Below, in pieces: positions 1 to 9,566 of a DNA stretch of 64,000 bases (its first letter is position 1; each line of letters begins with the position of its first letter). Source of the DNA: Schizochytrium sp. CCTCC M209059 (lineage: Eukaryota > Sar > Bigyra > Thraustochytrida > Thraustochytriidae); assembly GCA_000818945.1 (NCBI GenBank), contig KN805462.1, positions 34,177-98,176 on the forward strand. Direction: 5' to 3'. A model generated the notes under the pieces. It was not told the origin of the DNA, did not search any database, and saw only the letters and a list, made by a program, of their open reading frames with translations. A program made the translations under genes and the position numbers.

Positions 1-289
1 CCACGCGATCAAGGATGACTTGCTGGAGATCCCGCCGCTCTTTCGCACCATCCACGAGTGCTCCGGAACGAACTGGAAGGAAATGTACAAGGTTTTCAAC
101 ATGGGTCATCGTCTCGAGCTCTACGTGGACGAAGCTGTCGCCGAGAGCATCATTTCCATTTCCAAGTCGTTCAACGTCCATGCGCAGGTCGTTGGTCGTG
201 TCGAAGCGTTGGAGGAGGGCGCCTCGGGCAGCAAGCTCACCATCAAATCGCCACATGGTACCTTTGAGTACACGAAGCAGCATGATTGA
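1..289 (+). CDS. purM: Phosphoribosylformylglycinamidine cyclo-ligase (AIR synthase), 3' end only
   Basis: This is the C-terminal ~95 residues of a gene cut by the window edge. The frame runs from base 2 to the TGA at 287-289. The segment IPPLFRTIHECSGTNWKEMY followed by KVFNMGHRLELYV is the hallmark near the C-terminus of PurM, which closes the imidazole ring in step 5 of de novo purine synthesis (FGAM plus ATP gives AIR). The form with FNMGH and IHECSGT resembles the stand-alone PurM of Bacteroidetes-like lineages more than the animal GART fusion; that comparison is from memory. After the match the protein ends within about 45 residues with no further domain, so no GARS/GART fusion follows. 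Start and active site lie outside the window. Confidence 0.8.
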   Translation, partial: HAIKDDLLEIPPLFRTIHECSGTNWKEMYKVFNMGHRLELYVDEAVAESIISISKSFNVHAQVVGRVEALEEGASGSKLTIKSPHGTFEYTKQHD

Positions 290-510
290 TGATAAATGAT
301 TTTAAAAATGAACGGATGGACATCGTATCGTGTCCGCCTGCATGACAGGCAGATATGAAGTTTTTGGGCAACCAAGACATGCACAAATTTTGCACTTACA
401 CTTGAAGTTTTTCAATGTACGTACAATTGTGTTTTTCGTTTTCATGTGCATGGTAGTATACCTAAAAGGTCAACTTCGCTTTTTTTTTTTCTTTTTCTTT
501 ATTTACACTA

Positions 511-3500
511 CTACAGCGACGCGACGTGCTCGCTTCCGTGACCGCGCAACATAATGACGCGCGGCAAGCCTTGAGTAAGCGCTTCAGTGTACTTGATAAA
601 TTCCTGCGTGGGCGTGTTTCGCGAGAGAGGCAAATTAAGCACTACAAGGTCGGCGGTACTCGAGTGCTCACGAATCTTCTCGTTCAAATACGTAGCGGTA
701 CGCAGACGCTTTGCCAAGCGCTGCAAATCAGCCGATTTGGAAGCAAGGATGATCTCACGTCGCTGATACGAAGGATACAGCTCTGGGCGAAAAGGATCCT
801 CGAGATTGTTCATGGGCCCGCGAGGCGCTGCCGCCTCACTCCGTCCGCAAGATGACGTCCGGCTGGGACTCTGCACATCATCCTCCGGGCCGGTATGCTT
901 TTCTTCGCTTTCAATCTCCCGCACGGGGGGTACCGGCGCTGGTGTTGGCGAGGCTTCGTCGACGCGCTCCATCTCATCGACGCTGTTTCCAGTCGTTGGT
1001 TCCGAAATGGACGTGCCATCTTCCTCCTGAATGTTGTTCATGGGCGCAAAGAGTGACTGAAGCGCCGGGGACGGGCCGGAGCCATACTTGCCTTGAATCC
1101 AGCGCTGTGTCTCCTGACCGCTGCTGTCGCGGATATGCTGCGCAATTTCGCCAACACGCGCAAGGTCGATCGCATCGCCCGTTTCGTCGTCAAGTCCACC
1201 CGCGGGGAGGTGGCCACGCTCCAGCGATGCTCGGCGAGATAGAGAGCGAATCAGTGGGATGGGACCTCGCTGCTTGCTCGGGCTCGCCATGTGTGCGTCA
1301 GAGGTTCCAGAGAGCGTCGAGGTATGCGGGAGATGGGAATGGGCTCCACCAAGCGCCAATTCCTCGCCTTCGGCAAGAGGCTTGAACATGTCAGCCGAAA
1401 GAATACAGTTCTGGTCTGCACGACCCTGCTCCACATTGCGGGCGATGACCGTTCGGTTCTGGTCAACGTCACGGGCATGAGAGGCCCCGACGTGGATCAT
1501 TTCGATTTCAGCCTCGATGCGGAGCTCTTGTAGGTGCTGACGAAGATTGGCTTGCGAAGCGGCAAAGTTGACGAGGTCGTCTGCAATTGCAAAAATGCGC
1601 AGCTTGGTGCCGGCCCACACGCGATGACGTTGAAGAAGGTACGGGAGAAGCACGAGCATGTCTCCATCGTGAATGAGCCACCAGACATCAATGGTGCTCT
1701 TGCACTGTCCAGGGTCTTCCGGGAAGACAGCTTTGCCCTTGACGACCATGAGCGCCTTTTGACATCCAATTGCATCCTTGAGGAGCTTGACATACGATTC
1801 CTGATGGGAGGTCAGTAATGTTCGCTCCAAGGGCGTGCCTGATGCAAGGCCGGCGGCGCGCCAGCGGCGTGGCCAAGCGAGCATAACTGTGTTGGGGGAA
1901 AGCATACCGAGGCCCTTTGACTGAAAGAGCACGCGTAGGGGCTCGAGCAGATTCGGTCCCGATCCCAAAATAACGTCCGTGAAGCCACGAACATCATTCT
2001 TGACGAGCTCGTTCGACAGCTTGTAGCGAGCCTTGGCGCAGCGGATCTTGTTTCCAGCGTCCAAGACGTCGCCATGGAGCACAGACGTGACGATGGTGAG
2101 CCCGCGACCCTTTTTCAGCTGCGAGGCAAGACGCAGCAGACTCGGGTTGGTGACACGCATCTTTTGCTTCTTTTTCGTGTCGCACTGGTTCCCTTCGCTC
2201 TTGCCATCTGATGCGCCTGCGAGATGCTTGTCGCTTCCGTCTTCCGCGTGGCCTCGAGCGCCAAGCTTGCAGAGCACGAGAATCTGGGGCCTCCAGTTCT
2301 TCTCGGATGTCTTGCCGCCGGACGCGTCGAGAAAGGCATCATTCTCCTCTGTTGCCGACATGTAGCCACCGTCATCGCGATCAGGCGAGTCGACAGAGAA
2401 AGTGTCCAAGTCGGCGCAGTCAAGGTCGTCTTCTTCGTCCGAGGATGCAAGCGAATCGCTCTCGTGTTTGTCGAGGTCGGGTTTGCGCAGCATGCTGATA
2501 TCGTTCTGGGCTTCGATGTCGCCGGCCTCCTTGGTTCCTTTTGTGTCGTCTCCCGCTTGACCCGGAAAGCGGAGCCAAGAAAGAGCGCCTCGCGCGCCGC
2601 TTGCATCGCGGGTCCCCATGGCCTTGCGGCGCGCAATACGACGGCGACGTTTGCGACGCGCGCGGCGCATGCGGTCTTGCGACATATCGGAGAGATCCAA
2701 AAGAGCATTCATGGCCTGGTTCAGGCGAAGACCAAAGAGTGCGCTTCCCCATTCCTTCTTTTCGCGGTATGCGCGAATGTAGGCAAACACGCAGGAGACG
2801 AGGAGCATGGCCACAAAGGCGTAAAGCGCCGAGATGATGAACATCATGATGGCGCAGACGAGGGCGCCAAGCAGTGCCGTGGACCAGTGGAAGTAGCGCC
2901 AGGTGGGACGGAAGCTCGGGGAGCGGAGCACGCCTGACAAGAAACAGGCCAGGTTGATGGCACCGTACATGGAGAGGAAAAACATGGTGATGATGGGCGT
3001 AATGTAGTCGAGGTTGCCGGCTAGACAGGTCGCTGCAGCAATGGCGGTGGTGAATGCAACGGCGCGACGGGGTTCATCGTCAGGGTTGGCCGTGCCAAAG
3101 ACGCGCAAAAAGGGGATGTGTCCGTCGTTGGCAATGCTCTTGAGAAGCTGGGGGGCGCCGGCAAGTGATTGGAGACCGGCTCCGACGCAAGACATAATAA
3201 TGCCGACCGCGACAACGTACTGGTGAGGCCATGCGATGGTGGAGGCCACGAGCTTGTTGCTGAGCAGCGTTTCGTTGGCGACAACGAGACCAAAGAGCCA
3301 GGTCGTCATGATGTACAGAGAAGTCGTGGTGGCGATGGCGCCGAGCGTGCCCTTGGGGATGGCCCGACCTGGGTTCTCCAAGACACCCGAGCGGTTGGAC
3401 CCAGCCATGATGCCCGTGACAGACGGGAAGAAAAGCGCAATAAGAGAGGTGAAATTCGGGGTGCGGCCGGTGTCAGGGTCGACCGTGAAATTGGAGCTCA

Positions 3501-4503
3501 TATTCTCGGAGGCAGACGCGGCGCGCAGCACGCCTTCGGGGGCCCACGACTCGGCCGCAAAGGCAAATGCGCCCACTGTCATGAAGAAAACGGCCAAGAG
3601 AACCACGGCAAGAAAGATGAGCGAGACCTTGGACACCCATTTCATGCCTGCAAAGACGATGGAGCCGAGCATGAGGGTCCAGAGGATGGCAATGATTTGG
3701 CGGTCAAAGGTGAAAATACCCTCTTCAATGCCAAAACTCGTAAACATGGCCTCAACGCCTCCCAAGGCGTACATGGTTCCGGCGATGGTTGTGCCAAGAT
3801 AGAACAGGACACCAATACTGCCCGCGAATTCGGGTCCAAGATTCTGCAAAAGAATTCCGTACGGTCCACCGGCGCCGACCTTGCCGTTGGTCGCCAGCGC
3901 GCTCATGGAGAGCGTGGTGAGTCCTGTGGCCAGGACGCAGAGCATGATAATGACCGTGGTCAGCACGGTGCCGGCCTGGCCGACAATCCAAGGCAGGCGA
4001 ATAAAGAGAATGACGCCGAGGATGTTTTGCAGGCATGGCAAGTAGACGCCAAAGAGGGTGCCAAAGCGCTTGGGAGCTGCAAGAGCGGCAGCCGCGCCGG
4101 GACCTCCCGCACCCGCAGGTCCTCCTGCTTCGGGGTCGCTGGCGCCATCGAGGGCAAAGACCGACTTGCCGGACGGCAGGGTCTTTTGCAGCGAGATGTT
4201 CTCTTCGTACACCTCGTAGAAGCTCTTGTGCTCTGCGTGGTGCACCATGCGGTCTCTGAGGTTGGGCATGGTGACGCCTCGACTTGTGCTGGAGCTGACG
4301 CTCGTGCTGCTGCTGCAGCCGCTGCTGTCGTGGAATTCCTGTCTGTTGCCTGTCTTGATGGCCTCGTGCGCTTGGCTGTTATTGTGATTGTTGTCGACGC
4401 GGGTCTCTCTGCTGCTTCCAGCTGCGTCTGCCGTTTCTGGGAGCGCGGCGGTGTGTCGCAGGTCCTCCTCGGCTTGCGGTTTTGCTGTACCTCCGGCGAG
4501 CAT
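511..4503 (-). CDS. Cation-chloride cotransporter, KCC-like (SLC12 family)
   Basis: A 1330-residue single-exon ORF from the ATG at 4503 to the TAG at 511. Residues 148-159 (GTLFGVYLPCLQ) and the following NILGVILFIRLPWIVG are the first transmembrane helix signature of K-Cl cotransporters. About twelve hydrophobic segments follow to roughly residue 600, including KVGAGGPYGILLQNLGPEFAG and the FPSVTGIMAGSNRSG segment typical of SLC12. The long cytosolic C-terminal half carries the conserved ending with AEALTQGLPRVIMLRGHG. Known family role: electroneutral K+ and Cl- transport across the plasma membrane for volume control. The first ~78 residues are low complexity, so translation could instead begin at Met79 (4269). 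Acidic and Arg-rich stretches around residues 610-720 look like a disordered insertion. A long overlapping frame on the other strand is a GC-driven shadow. Confidence 0.9.
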   Translation of the reverse strand: MLAGGTAKPQAEEDLRHTAALPETADAAGSSRETRVDNNHNNSQAHEAIKTGNRQEFHDSSGCSSSTSVSSSTSRGVTMPNLRDRMVHHAEHKSFYEVYEENISLQKTLPSGKSVFALDGASDPEAGGPAGAGGPGAAAALAAPKRFGTLFGVYLPCLQNILGVILFIRLPWIVGQAGTVLTTVIIMLCVLATGLTTLSMSALATNGKVGAGGPYGILLQNLGPEFAGSIGVLFYLGTTIAGTMYALGGVEAMFTSFGIEEGIFTFDRQIIAILWTLMLGSIVFAGMKWVSKVSLIFLAVVLLAVFFMTVGAFAFAAESWAPEGVLRAASASENMSSNFTVDPDTGRTPNFTSLIALFFPSVTGIMAGSNRSGVLENPGRAIPKGTLGAIATTTSLYIMTTWLFGLVVANETLLSNKLVASTIAWPHQYVVAVGIIMSCVGAGLQSLAGAPQLLKSIANDGHIPFLRVFGTANPDDEPRRAVAFTTAIAAATCLAGNLDYITPIITMFFLSMYGAINLACFLSGVLRSPSFRPTWRYFHWSTALLGALVCAIMMFIISALYAFVAMLLVSCVFAYIRAYREKKEWGSALFGLRLNQAMNALLDLSDMSQDRMRRARRKRRRRIARRKAMGTRDASGARGALSWLRFPGQAGDDTKGTKEAGDIEAQNDISMLRKPDLDKHESDSLASSDEEDDLDCADLDTFSVDSPDRDDGGYMSATEENDAFLDASGGKTSEKNWRPQILVLCKLGARGHAEDGSDKHLAGASDGKSEGNQCDTKKKQKMRVTNPSLLRLASQLKKGRGLTIVTSVLHGDVLDAGNKIRCAKARYKLSNELVKNDVRGFTDVILGSGPNLLEPLRVLFQSKGLGMLSPNTVMLAWPRRWRAAGLASGTPLERTLLTSHQESYVKLLKDAIGCQKALMVVKGKAVFPEDPGQCKSTIDVWWLIHDGDMLVLLPYLLQRHRVWAGTKLRIFAIADDLVNFAASQANLRQHLQELRIEAEIEMIHVGASHARDVDQNRTVIARNVEQGRADQNCILSADMFKPLAEGEELALGGAHSHLPHTSTLSGTSDAHMASPSKQRGPIPLIRSLSRRASLERGHLPAGGLDDETGDAIDLARVGEIAQHIRDSSGQETQRWIQGKYGSGPSPALQSLFAPMNNIQEEDGTSISEPTTGNSVDEMERVDEASPTPAPVPPVREIESEEKHTGPEDDVQSPSRTSSCGRSEAAAPRGPMNNLEDPFRPELYPSYQRREIILASKSADLQRLAKRLRTATYLNEKIREHSSTADLVVLNLPLSRNTPTQEFIKYTEALTQGLPRVIMLRGHGSEHVASL

Positions 4504-5055
4504 CCTTGCCGTCCGCTGCGAGGCGCCTGGTCTCGCCGCCGCGCCGCACCTCGGCTCGCCTCGGCTCGCCTTGCCCCGCCTCGCTGCCTGGTCTCCGCGC
4601 CGCGCGCCTGCGCGCCGGGCCTCTCCTGGCCGCTCCTCTCGCGTCGCCGCGCAAGCCGCGCCGACTCGGGACTTGCGCGCCGGCTTCGCAAGTTCGGGTT
4701 TGTTGCTCCTTCCTTGCAGCGCTTAGCTGGCACGGTCAGTCTCAGCCCCCTCCTTCGCTCTATACAACGCCCTACGCTGCCCTGCCCTGCCGAGCCGAGC
4801 CGAGCCGAGCCCGGGCTGGGTCTCGGTCTTGGTCTGGCCCGCCCCGCCTCGCCTCGCCGTGCACCGCGCGTAGACGGCGTCGCGCCGGCGAGGATGGCGC
4901 GGAGGGAGGGATGCGCGCTCTGCTGCTGCTCGCTCGCCCGCTCGGCATGGTCCGCGGGGGCGTTTCGAGGCATCTCCGCTGCTCAAGCTCGCGCTCCTTC
5001 CTTCTCTCCTTCCTTTCCTCGCCGCAGGCATCGACCGCCCGCCTCGCACCGCTCC

Positions 5056-5100
5056 GCATCGCATCGCATCGCATCGCATCGCATCGCATCGCATCGCATC
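5056..5100. repeat. (GCATC)9 microsatellite
   Basis: Nine perfect consecutive copies of the pentamer GCATC. It lies about 550 bp upstream of the cotransporter ATG (minus strand). Confidence 0.95.
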
Positions 5101-5560
5101 GCGCGCACCCGCGGCCACCGCTGCGCCGCGGGACTTGAGGTGGTGAGAGGACGGACGGTCCCGGCCTGCTCGCGCCATCGTGGATGGACGCACACGCAGA
5201 GAGGCGGCCAGGCAGGCAGAGGCAGGCGGGCGTTAGACGCGCTCGCGCCCCGAAGGGCGATGGATCGCAGCGGCCTGCGACCTCGCCTTGGCACGCATGC
5301 ACGCACACGCTTGCCGCCGGCGCCGGCGCCGTCGCCCGCGCAGAGGCCGGCCAGCCCCGCCCGCGCTCCTCCGCGGCAGGCGGGCAGGAGGCCGGGTCCG
5401 TCCCCCTCGAGAGAGAGGCGCGTACGAGGCGGCTTCCCGCCCCCCGGGGGCGCATGTCTCGCAGGTGCGAATGTATGTTGTATGAATGTACGAATGTACG
5501 TAAGTGTGTGTAGCCTCGTATACGTACGGATGTCTCTGTGCAGCTGGTCCAGTCTTTTCT

Positions 5561-5663
5561 GCCTCGCCTCGCCTCGCCTCGCCTCGCCTGCTGCGGCGGC
5601 CTGGCTCTCCCGGGGGCGCCGCCCGTGGACGAGGCGAGGCGAGGCGAGGCGAGGCGAGGCGAG
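5561..5663. repeat. Perfect inverted repeat made of (GCCTC)n and (GAGGC)n
   Basis: Bases 5561-5589 are GCCTC repeats and bases 5631-5663 are GAGGC repeats, which are exact reverse complements. The spacer is about 41 bp and GC-rich. The two arms could form a stem of about 29 bp. Each arm alone is a pentanucleotide microsatellite. Confidence 0.9.
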
Positions 5664-5840
5664 GGGCGCGGCGGCGGGCAGGGCAGAACCGAGTCCCGCG
5701 CGCTGGTCCGGCTCGCTGGAACACAATTCCACTGTCAGTCCGAGTCAGCCCGGTGTGAGAATCAGGCGAACGAACAGAGCAGGGGCGTGCAGAGGAAGAG
5801 AGACGAGGAGATCAGTGAAAGACAGAGAGCGAGAGAGACA

Positions 5841-5866
5841 GCAAGCAAGCAAGCAAGCAAGCAAGC
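5841..5866. repeat. (GCAA)n microsatellite
   Basis: Six and a half perfect copies of the tetramer GCAA, preceded by a GAGA-rich run. Confidence 0.9.
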
Positions 5867-6267
5867 TGGGCAGGCACGTGCAGGGCCGGTGCAGAGCGCG
5901 GCGGCCGAGCCGGACCAACGGCAGGAGCTTGGCCAGGCGCGCAAAGTAGGTAAGTACTAGCAGGCAGATGGTGGTTCGGACGGGCTCTTGAAAGCGATGA
6001 TAAATGAGGCGGCGCCGCTATCAGTGCCGCGCTCCACGACCAACAGACAGGTAGGTGGTAAGCTCGCATTTTTCTTCATTTATAGAGACCTCGGGCTAGG
6101 GAAATGCAAACGCATGCTACGATCTGGGGCAAACGTGGCGCCGCCCAAACGACAGAGTAGACCATAGTAGAGCAGAGCAGAGCTGAGCTGACCAGACGAG
6201 ATCAAGTCGGAGCAAAGCAAGCGAGGCACCATGTCAAGTCATGTCATGTCTTGTCACGCCGCTCGAG

Positions 6268-7929
6268 CTAGAGCTTGGCGGTCGGAGAAGCAAGCTCCGG
6301 CGCAAAATGCGCGCGAAGAAAACTGAGCGCCTCGCTGGCAAAAACGTCGTTGCGGTCCCCAACCACCATATGAGCCGCCTTCTCGACGTTGACGAAGCGC
6401 GCGTTGGGCATGATCTGGACAAACTCTTCCACGGCTGACTCGCTGACGAGGTCCGTCTCGCGGCCCCGCACGAGGAGACACGGCGTCTGGGTGTCCTTGG
6501 CATGGGCCTGAATGCGATTGTGGTACGCCTCGAGATCAGCATTCACGGGGTTTTGCGAGCCAACAAATTTTGGATCCCAATGCCACTTCCAGCGACCCGT
6601 TGGTGTACGGCGCAAATTCTTTTGTAGTCCGGCGAGGACATCCTCGCGGGGCCGAGGAGTCCGAGTAGGATTGTACGCCGCGATGGCGTCAGCCGCCTCT
6701 TCGAGGGTGTCAAAGCCAGCCTCACCGGTTTCCTTCATCCAGCTCAGGACGCGATGCACGCCCGCGGGTTGCATGCGCGGCACAATGTCCACAAGAACGA
6801 TGGCCGCGGCTTCGTGACGTGCACGGTCCGTATTTAGTGTAGCAATGCCTCCCAGCGAAGCGCCCACGATGGCAAAGCCACGGGGGTGCTCATTGAGCGT
6901 GAAGAAAGCTACGAGACGGTCGAGATCCTCGGCGTACGAGCGCACGGCATAGCGCTCGTTATCGTCCACCCCAGGACGTTCATCCCAGTCGCTCTCGCCA
7001 TGACCCTTCATGTCGACAAGGAGGGCGCAAAAGCCCTCGGCGACAAAGGCCGCTGCCGAGCGTTCCCACGTGTGTCTCGTCTGACCGCCGCCGTGCAAAA
7101 AGATGACGATAGGGTCTGTCGCACTTCCGTAAAGGTCGCAGACGAGGTTGCCGGCTGAGCTCACTGGGAGTTGCAGCTTAGTAGGGCGGTCATTGTGGAT
7201 CAGCAAGGTGTCCTCTGGAAGTCCGAGGGCGACGGCGAGCTCGCGAATAGCCTTGAGCTTGTTGCCGAGTTCGACCTTGACGGTCGTCCAGCCAATCTTG
7301 CGCGCCGCCTTGACGTTGGTGCCAATGTCATCGAGAAAGCAAATCTCTTCCGAAGACACGCCAAGGACCTTCTCCGTATGCCGATAAATGCGCTCGTCCG
7401 GCTTCCGCAGGCCCAGTTCGGAGCTTTCGAGGATGTGGTCGAAAAACGCTCGAAGAATCTTTGTCGAGCTCGAGTCATCGTCCCCGCCCATTTTCCAGTT
7501 GTTGGTCAAGGCGCACACTTTGAGACCCAGACCGCGCAGCACAAAGAGTGCGTGGCACATGTCGCGATTGATTTGGGCAGCACATGACATCATCGTGCCG
7601 AACATTTTCTCCGTGTCAATGTCATATGATGCCGGCAGATTGGGCGGCACGGGCTTTCCTTTCTTGATCAGGTACGCCTTGAACTGTTCCATCGCCTCGG
7701 GGGATCCGAGTTCCTCCCTAAAGACGCGGTAAAAGTCATCGAGCGGGAGTTCCCCGCGCTCCAGCCTCTCAAAGGCGCCTTGCCTTCCACGCTGCACGAT
7801 GCTGATGTTCACGAAGCCGTCCGCGATGCCAAACTCCTTTTCGTGCTCCGCGATACCTTGCAGCGGCGACCCCAGCACCACGCCGCCCAGGTCGAAGACC
7901 ACGGCACGCTTCCCGTTCAAGGTCGCCAT
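6268..7929 (-). CDS. Bifunctional HAD-like / alpha-beta hydrolase (EPHX2-like architecture)
   Basis: The ATG at 7929 gives 553 residues, close to the 555 of mammalian soluble epoxide hydrolase, with the same order of domains. Residues ~8-230 are a HAD-like phosphatase fold: motif I FDLGGVVLG (Asp13), ALTNN (motif II), KPDERIY (motif III Lys) and CFLDDIGTNV (motif IV acids). Residues ~270-545 are an alpha/beta hydrolase: HGGG oxyanion segment, nucleophile elbow GASLGG with Ser358, and a C-terminal His520 in AAHMV. Soluble epoxide hydrolases use Asp as nucleophile, so epoxide hydrolysis is not supported; an esterase or peroxidase-like activity is more likely. Motif I is DxG rather than DxD. The open frame continues 108 codons further upstream, but that part is microsatellite-encoded, so Met at 7929 is preferred. 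It shares a 383-bp divergent intergenic region with the gene at 8313. Confidence 0.85.
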   Translation of the reverse strand: MATLNGKRAVVFDLGGVVLGSPLQGIAEHEKEFGIADGFVNISIVQRGRQGAFERLERGELPLDDFYRVFREELGSPEAMEQFKAYLIKKGKPVPPNLPASYDIDTEKMFGTMMSCAAQINRDMCHALFVLRGLGLKVCALTNNWKMGGDDDSSSTKILRAFFDHILESSELGLRKPDERIYRHTEKVLGVSSEEICFLDDIGTNVKAARKIGWTTVKVELGNKLKAIRELAVALGLPEDTLLIHNDRPTKLQLPVSSAGNLVCDLYGSATDPIVIFLHGGGQTRHTWERSAAAFVAEGFCALLVDMKGHGESDWDERPGVDDNERYAVRSYAEDLDRLVAFFTLNEHPRGFAIVGASLGGIATLNTDRARHEAAAIVLVDIVPRMQPAGVHRVLSWMKETGEAGFDTLEEAADAIAAYNPTRTPRPREDVLAGLQKNLRRTPTGRWKWHWDPKFVGSQNPVNADLEAYHNRIQAHAKDTQTPCLLVRGRETDLVSESAVEEFVQIMPNARFVNVEKAAHMVVGDRNDVFASEALSFLRAHFAPELASPTAKL

Positions 7930-8060
7930 CCTCAAAGACCCCTTTGTTCTCAGGCACAGACAGACAAACAAACAGATAGACAGACAGACTCCCAGACCTC
8001 GCCCTGCCTCGCCCCGACTGAGGACTGAGCCGGACGCCGCGCGCGGACGGGCAGAGCAGG

Positions 8061-8090
8061 GCAAGCCAAGCCAAGCCAAGCCAAGCCAAG
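8061..8090. repeat. (CAAGC)n microsatellite
   Basis: About six copies of the pentamer CAAGC. Confidence 0.9.
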
Positions 8091-8133
8091 GCAGAGCGAC
8101 GCGTCCCGAGCAAGCCCTTGGCGCTTTGCTTTG

Positions 8134-8172
8134 TCTGCTCTGCTCTGCTCTGCTCTGCTCTGCTCTGCTCTC
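8134..8172. repeat. (TCTGC)n microsatellite
   Basis: Nearly eight copies of the pentamer TCTGC, 140 bp before the ATG of the zinc-finger gene. Confidence 0.9.
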
Positions 8173-8312
8173 CGCTGCGCTGCGCTGCTGTGCTCTCTGC
8201 TCGAGGTCGGGTCGAGGCGTGTCAGGAGGTCTCATCATTCCGCCTCCTCGCACGGCGGTGCCGGACGGAGCGCGGCGGCGTGGCGGCGCGGCGGCGCGGC
8301 GCGGGCGGCGGC

Positions 8313-9566
8313 ATGGAGGCGGCGCGGAGGCGGTGGGGGCCGCAGGCCGCGGCGAAGCACTTCTGCAAGGTCTGCAAGACCTTCGTGCAGCCTGACAAGA
8401 AGAGCATCCTGCACCACGAGCTCAACAACAGGCACAAGAACAACCTGCGCCGCCAGCAGCAGGAGCGCGAGAAGAACAAGGAGCGCGAGACCCGGGAGCG
8501 CGCGAGGCTCGAGCGCGAGCTCGCGCGGATAGACCGGGCGGCCAGAGGCCTGGCCCCGGCGCCCGAGGCGGAGCGCAGACCGAGCCGCGGCAAAACTTCA
8601 AAGCACAGTGGCGAGACCGCGCTCAAAGAGCAACAGGCGCCACAGGACCCAGAACAAGACGACGACGACGACGACGGCGCCCTCGAGCTCTATCAAGTCG
8701 ACAGCGACCTCATCCTCGGTCAGTACAGTGTTGACGGCGTGCTGTATCTCGAGGGCGTCTTGCACGAGGACTTGCTCCAAGAAGGATGTCCGTGCGAGGC
8801 TGTCCGGGTGCTGCCTCCCAAGGGGGGCCGTGACGCTAATGCAGGGCTCGAAGTCAATGAAGACCAAGAAGATGAGCCAGAACCCGAGGAAGACTGGTGT
8901 TCTGCTCGCATTGCGCGCGTGAGTGCAAGTTTCAATGCAGAAAGCAACGCGTGGGAGCGCGAGTACACTGTCAAATTCGATGATGACGGTGTCGAAGAGG
9001 TTATTCAATGTACCGATTTGCGGATTGTCGCACCCAAGGCCCCCTTTCTGGCGCCCTTTCTAGCGCCCGGAGGCGATAATGAAGCCCAAGGAGGGTGGTC
9101 GACGGTTGCTGTCCAATATACAGAGCTTGAAGAGCGCGACGAAGCGTCTGAGCAGACCCCTCCCGCAAAAGCTGACGAGGGCCCTCGACTCATCAAGGGC
9201 GAAGTGGAGGTCACTGCACGCGTGGCAACTCAGTCTGAGGACAATCGCCCCGGGGCATTGAATTCAAACTCGAACTCGAACTCAGACTCAAACTCGAACT
9301 CTCTTACTGCTGCTGTCCTCGCCGCTGCGAGTAAATCCAAAGATGCCGGGAGCGAAGCAAAGCCTGTCGCATCAGCAGCGCCTCCCCCTGGACACGAAGA
9401 GGACATTCATGGCGGCGACGCGTACTCTACGTTCAACCCATTCGGCGGCGCCTACAAGGGTATCGACATTAGCAAGTCGCACGAGGAGGCAACTCGTTCG
9501 GACGAGCAGGAAGCTGAAGCACGGGCCAAGGTTAAGTTTAAGCGTCGTAAAAAACGCGCAAAGTAA
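8313..9566 (+). CDS. WBP4-like protein: U1-type zinc finger plus Tudor-like domain
   Basis: A 417-residue single-exon protein starting at the ATG at 8313. Residues 15-45 form a U1/matrin-type C2H2 finger (HFCKVCKTF with Cys18 and Cys21, then HHELNNRH with His34/35 and His41). A basic, charged helix follows at ~45-85. Residues ~150-235 contain a Tudor-like segment (DWCSARI, YTVKFDDDGVEEVI) preceded by a short beta-rich DGVLYLEGVLHEDL stretch. The C-terminus ends in NPFGGAYKGIDIS and KVKFKRRKKRAK. This order (N-terminal U1 finger, basic helix, lysine-rich C-terminal tail) matches spliceosomal WBP4/FBP21, which joins pre-B/B complexes. No WW domain is visible, so a looser splicing-factor assignment is safer. 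An Asn/Ser repeat is encoded near 9262-9300. The upstream open frame is TCTGC repeat and is excluded. Confidence 0.7.
   Translation: MEAARRRWGPQAAAKHFCKVCKTFVQPDKKSILHHELNNRHKNNLRRQQQEREKNKERETRERARLERELARIDRAARGLAPAPEAERRPSRGKTSKHSGETALKEQQAPQDPEQDDDDDDGALELYQVDSDLILGQYSVDGVLYLEGVLHEDLLQEGCPCEAVRVLPPKGGRDANAGLEVNEDQEDEPEPEEDWCSARIARVSASFNAESNAWEREYTVKFDDDGVEEVIQCTDLRIVAPKAPFLAPFLAPGGDNEAQGGWSTVAVQYTELEERDEASEQTPPAKADEGPRLIKGEVEVTARVATQSEDNRPGALNSNSNSNSDSNSNSLTAAVLAAASKSKDAGSEAKPVASAAPPPGHEEDIHGGDAYSTFNPFGGAYKGIDISKSHEEATRSDEQEAEARAKVKFKRRKKRAK

Larger units (their letters stand above)
4504..6267. other. Intergenic low-complexity region upstream of the cotransporter gene
   Basis: No gene is supported here. 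The stretch is C/G-rich and built from short tandem motifs: CTCGC/GAGCC runs near 4550-4590 and 4795-4810, nine GCATC units at 5056-5100, the GCCTC/GAGGC palindrome at 5561-5663, and a GCAA run at 5841-5866. It probably holds the 5' flank of the minus-strand cotransporter and the 3' flank of the minus-strand hydrolase. Long ORFs through it are repetitive (Arg/Ala/Ser-rich) and occur in several frames on both strands, which argues against coding. Confidence 0.6.
7930..8312. promoter_or_regulatory. Divergent intergenic region, probable bidirectional promoter with pentamer repeats
   Basis: These 383 bp separate two start codons facing away from each other, so both promoters must lie here or overlap the genes. 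The sequence holds a CAGA/CAAA run near 7960-7990, CAAGC repeats at 8061-8090 and TCTGC repeats at 8134-8172. No TATA box is evident. The promoter role is inferred from position only. Confidence 0.45.

Noticed and set aside
3169..5949. 926-codon plus-strand open frame
   Set aside because: Antisense to the cotransporter and then through pentamer repeats; no domain, Arg/Ala/Ser-rich, a by-product of high GC.
7930..8253. 108-codon N-terminal extension of the EPHX2-like protein
   Set aside because: Encoded by CAAGC/TCTGC repeats; homology to the HAD domain begins right after the Met at 7929.
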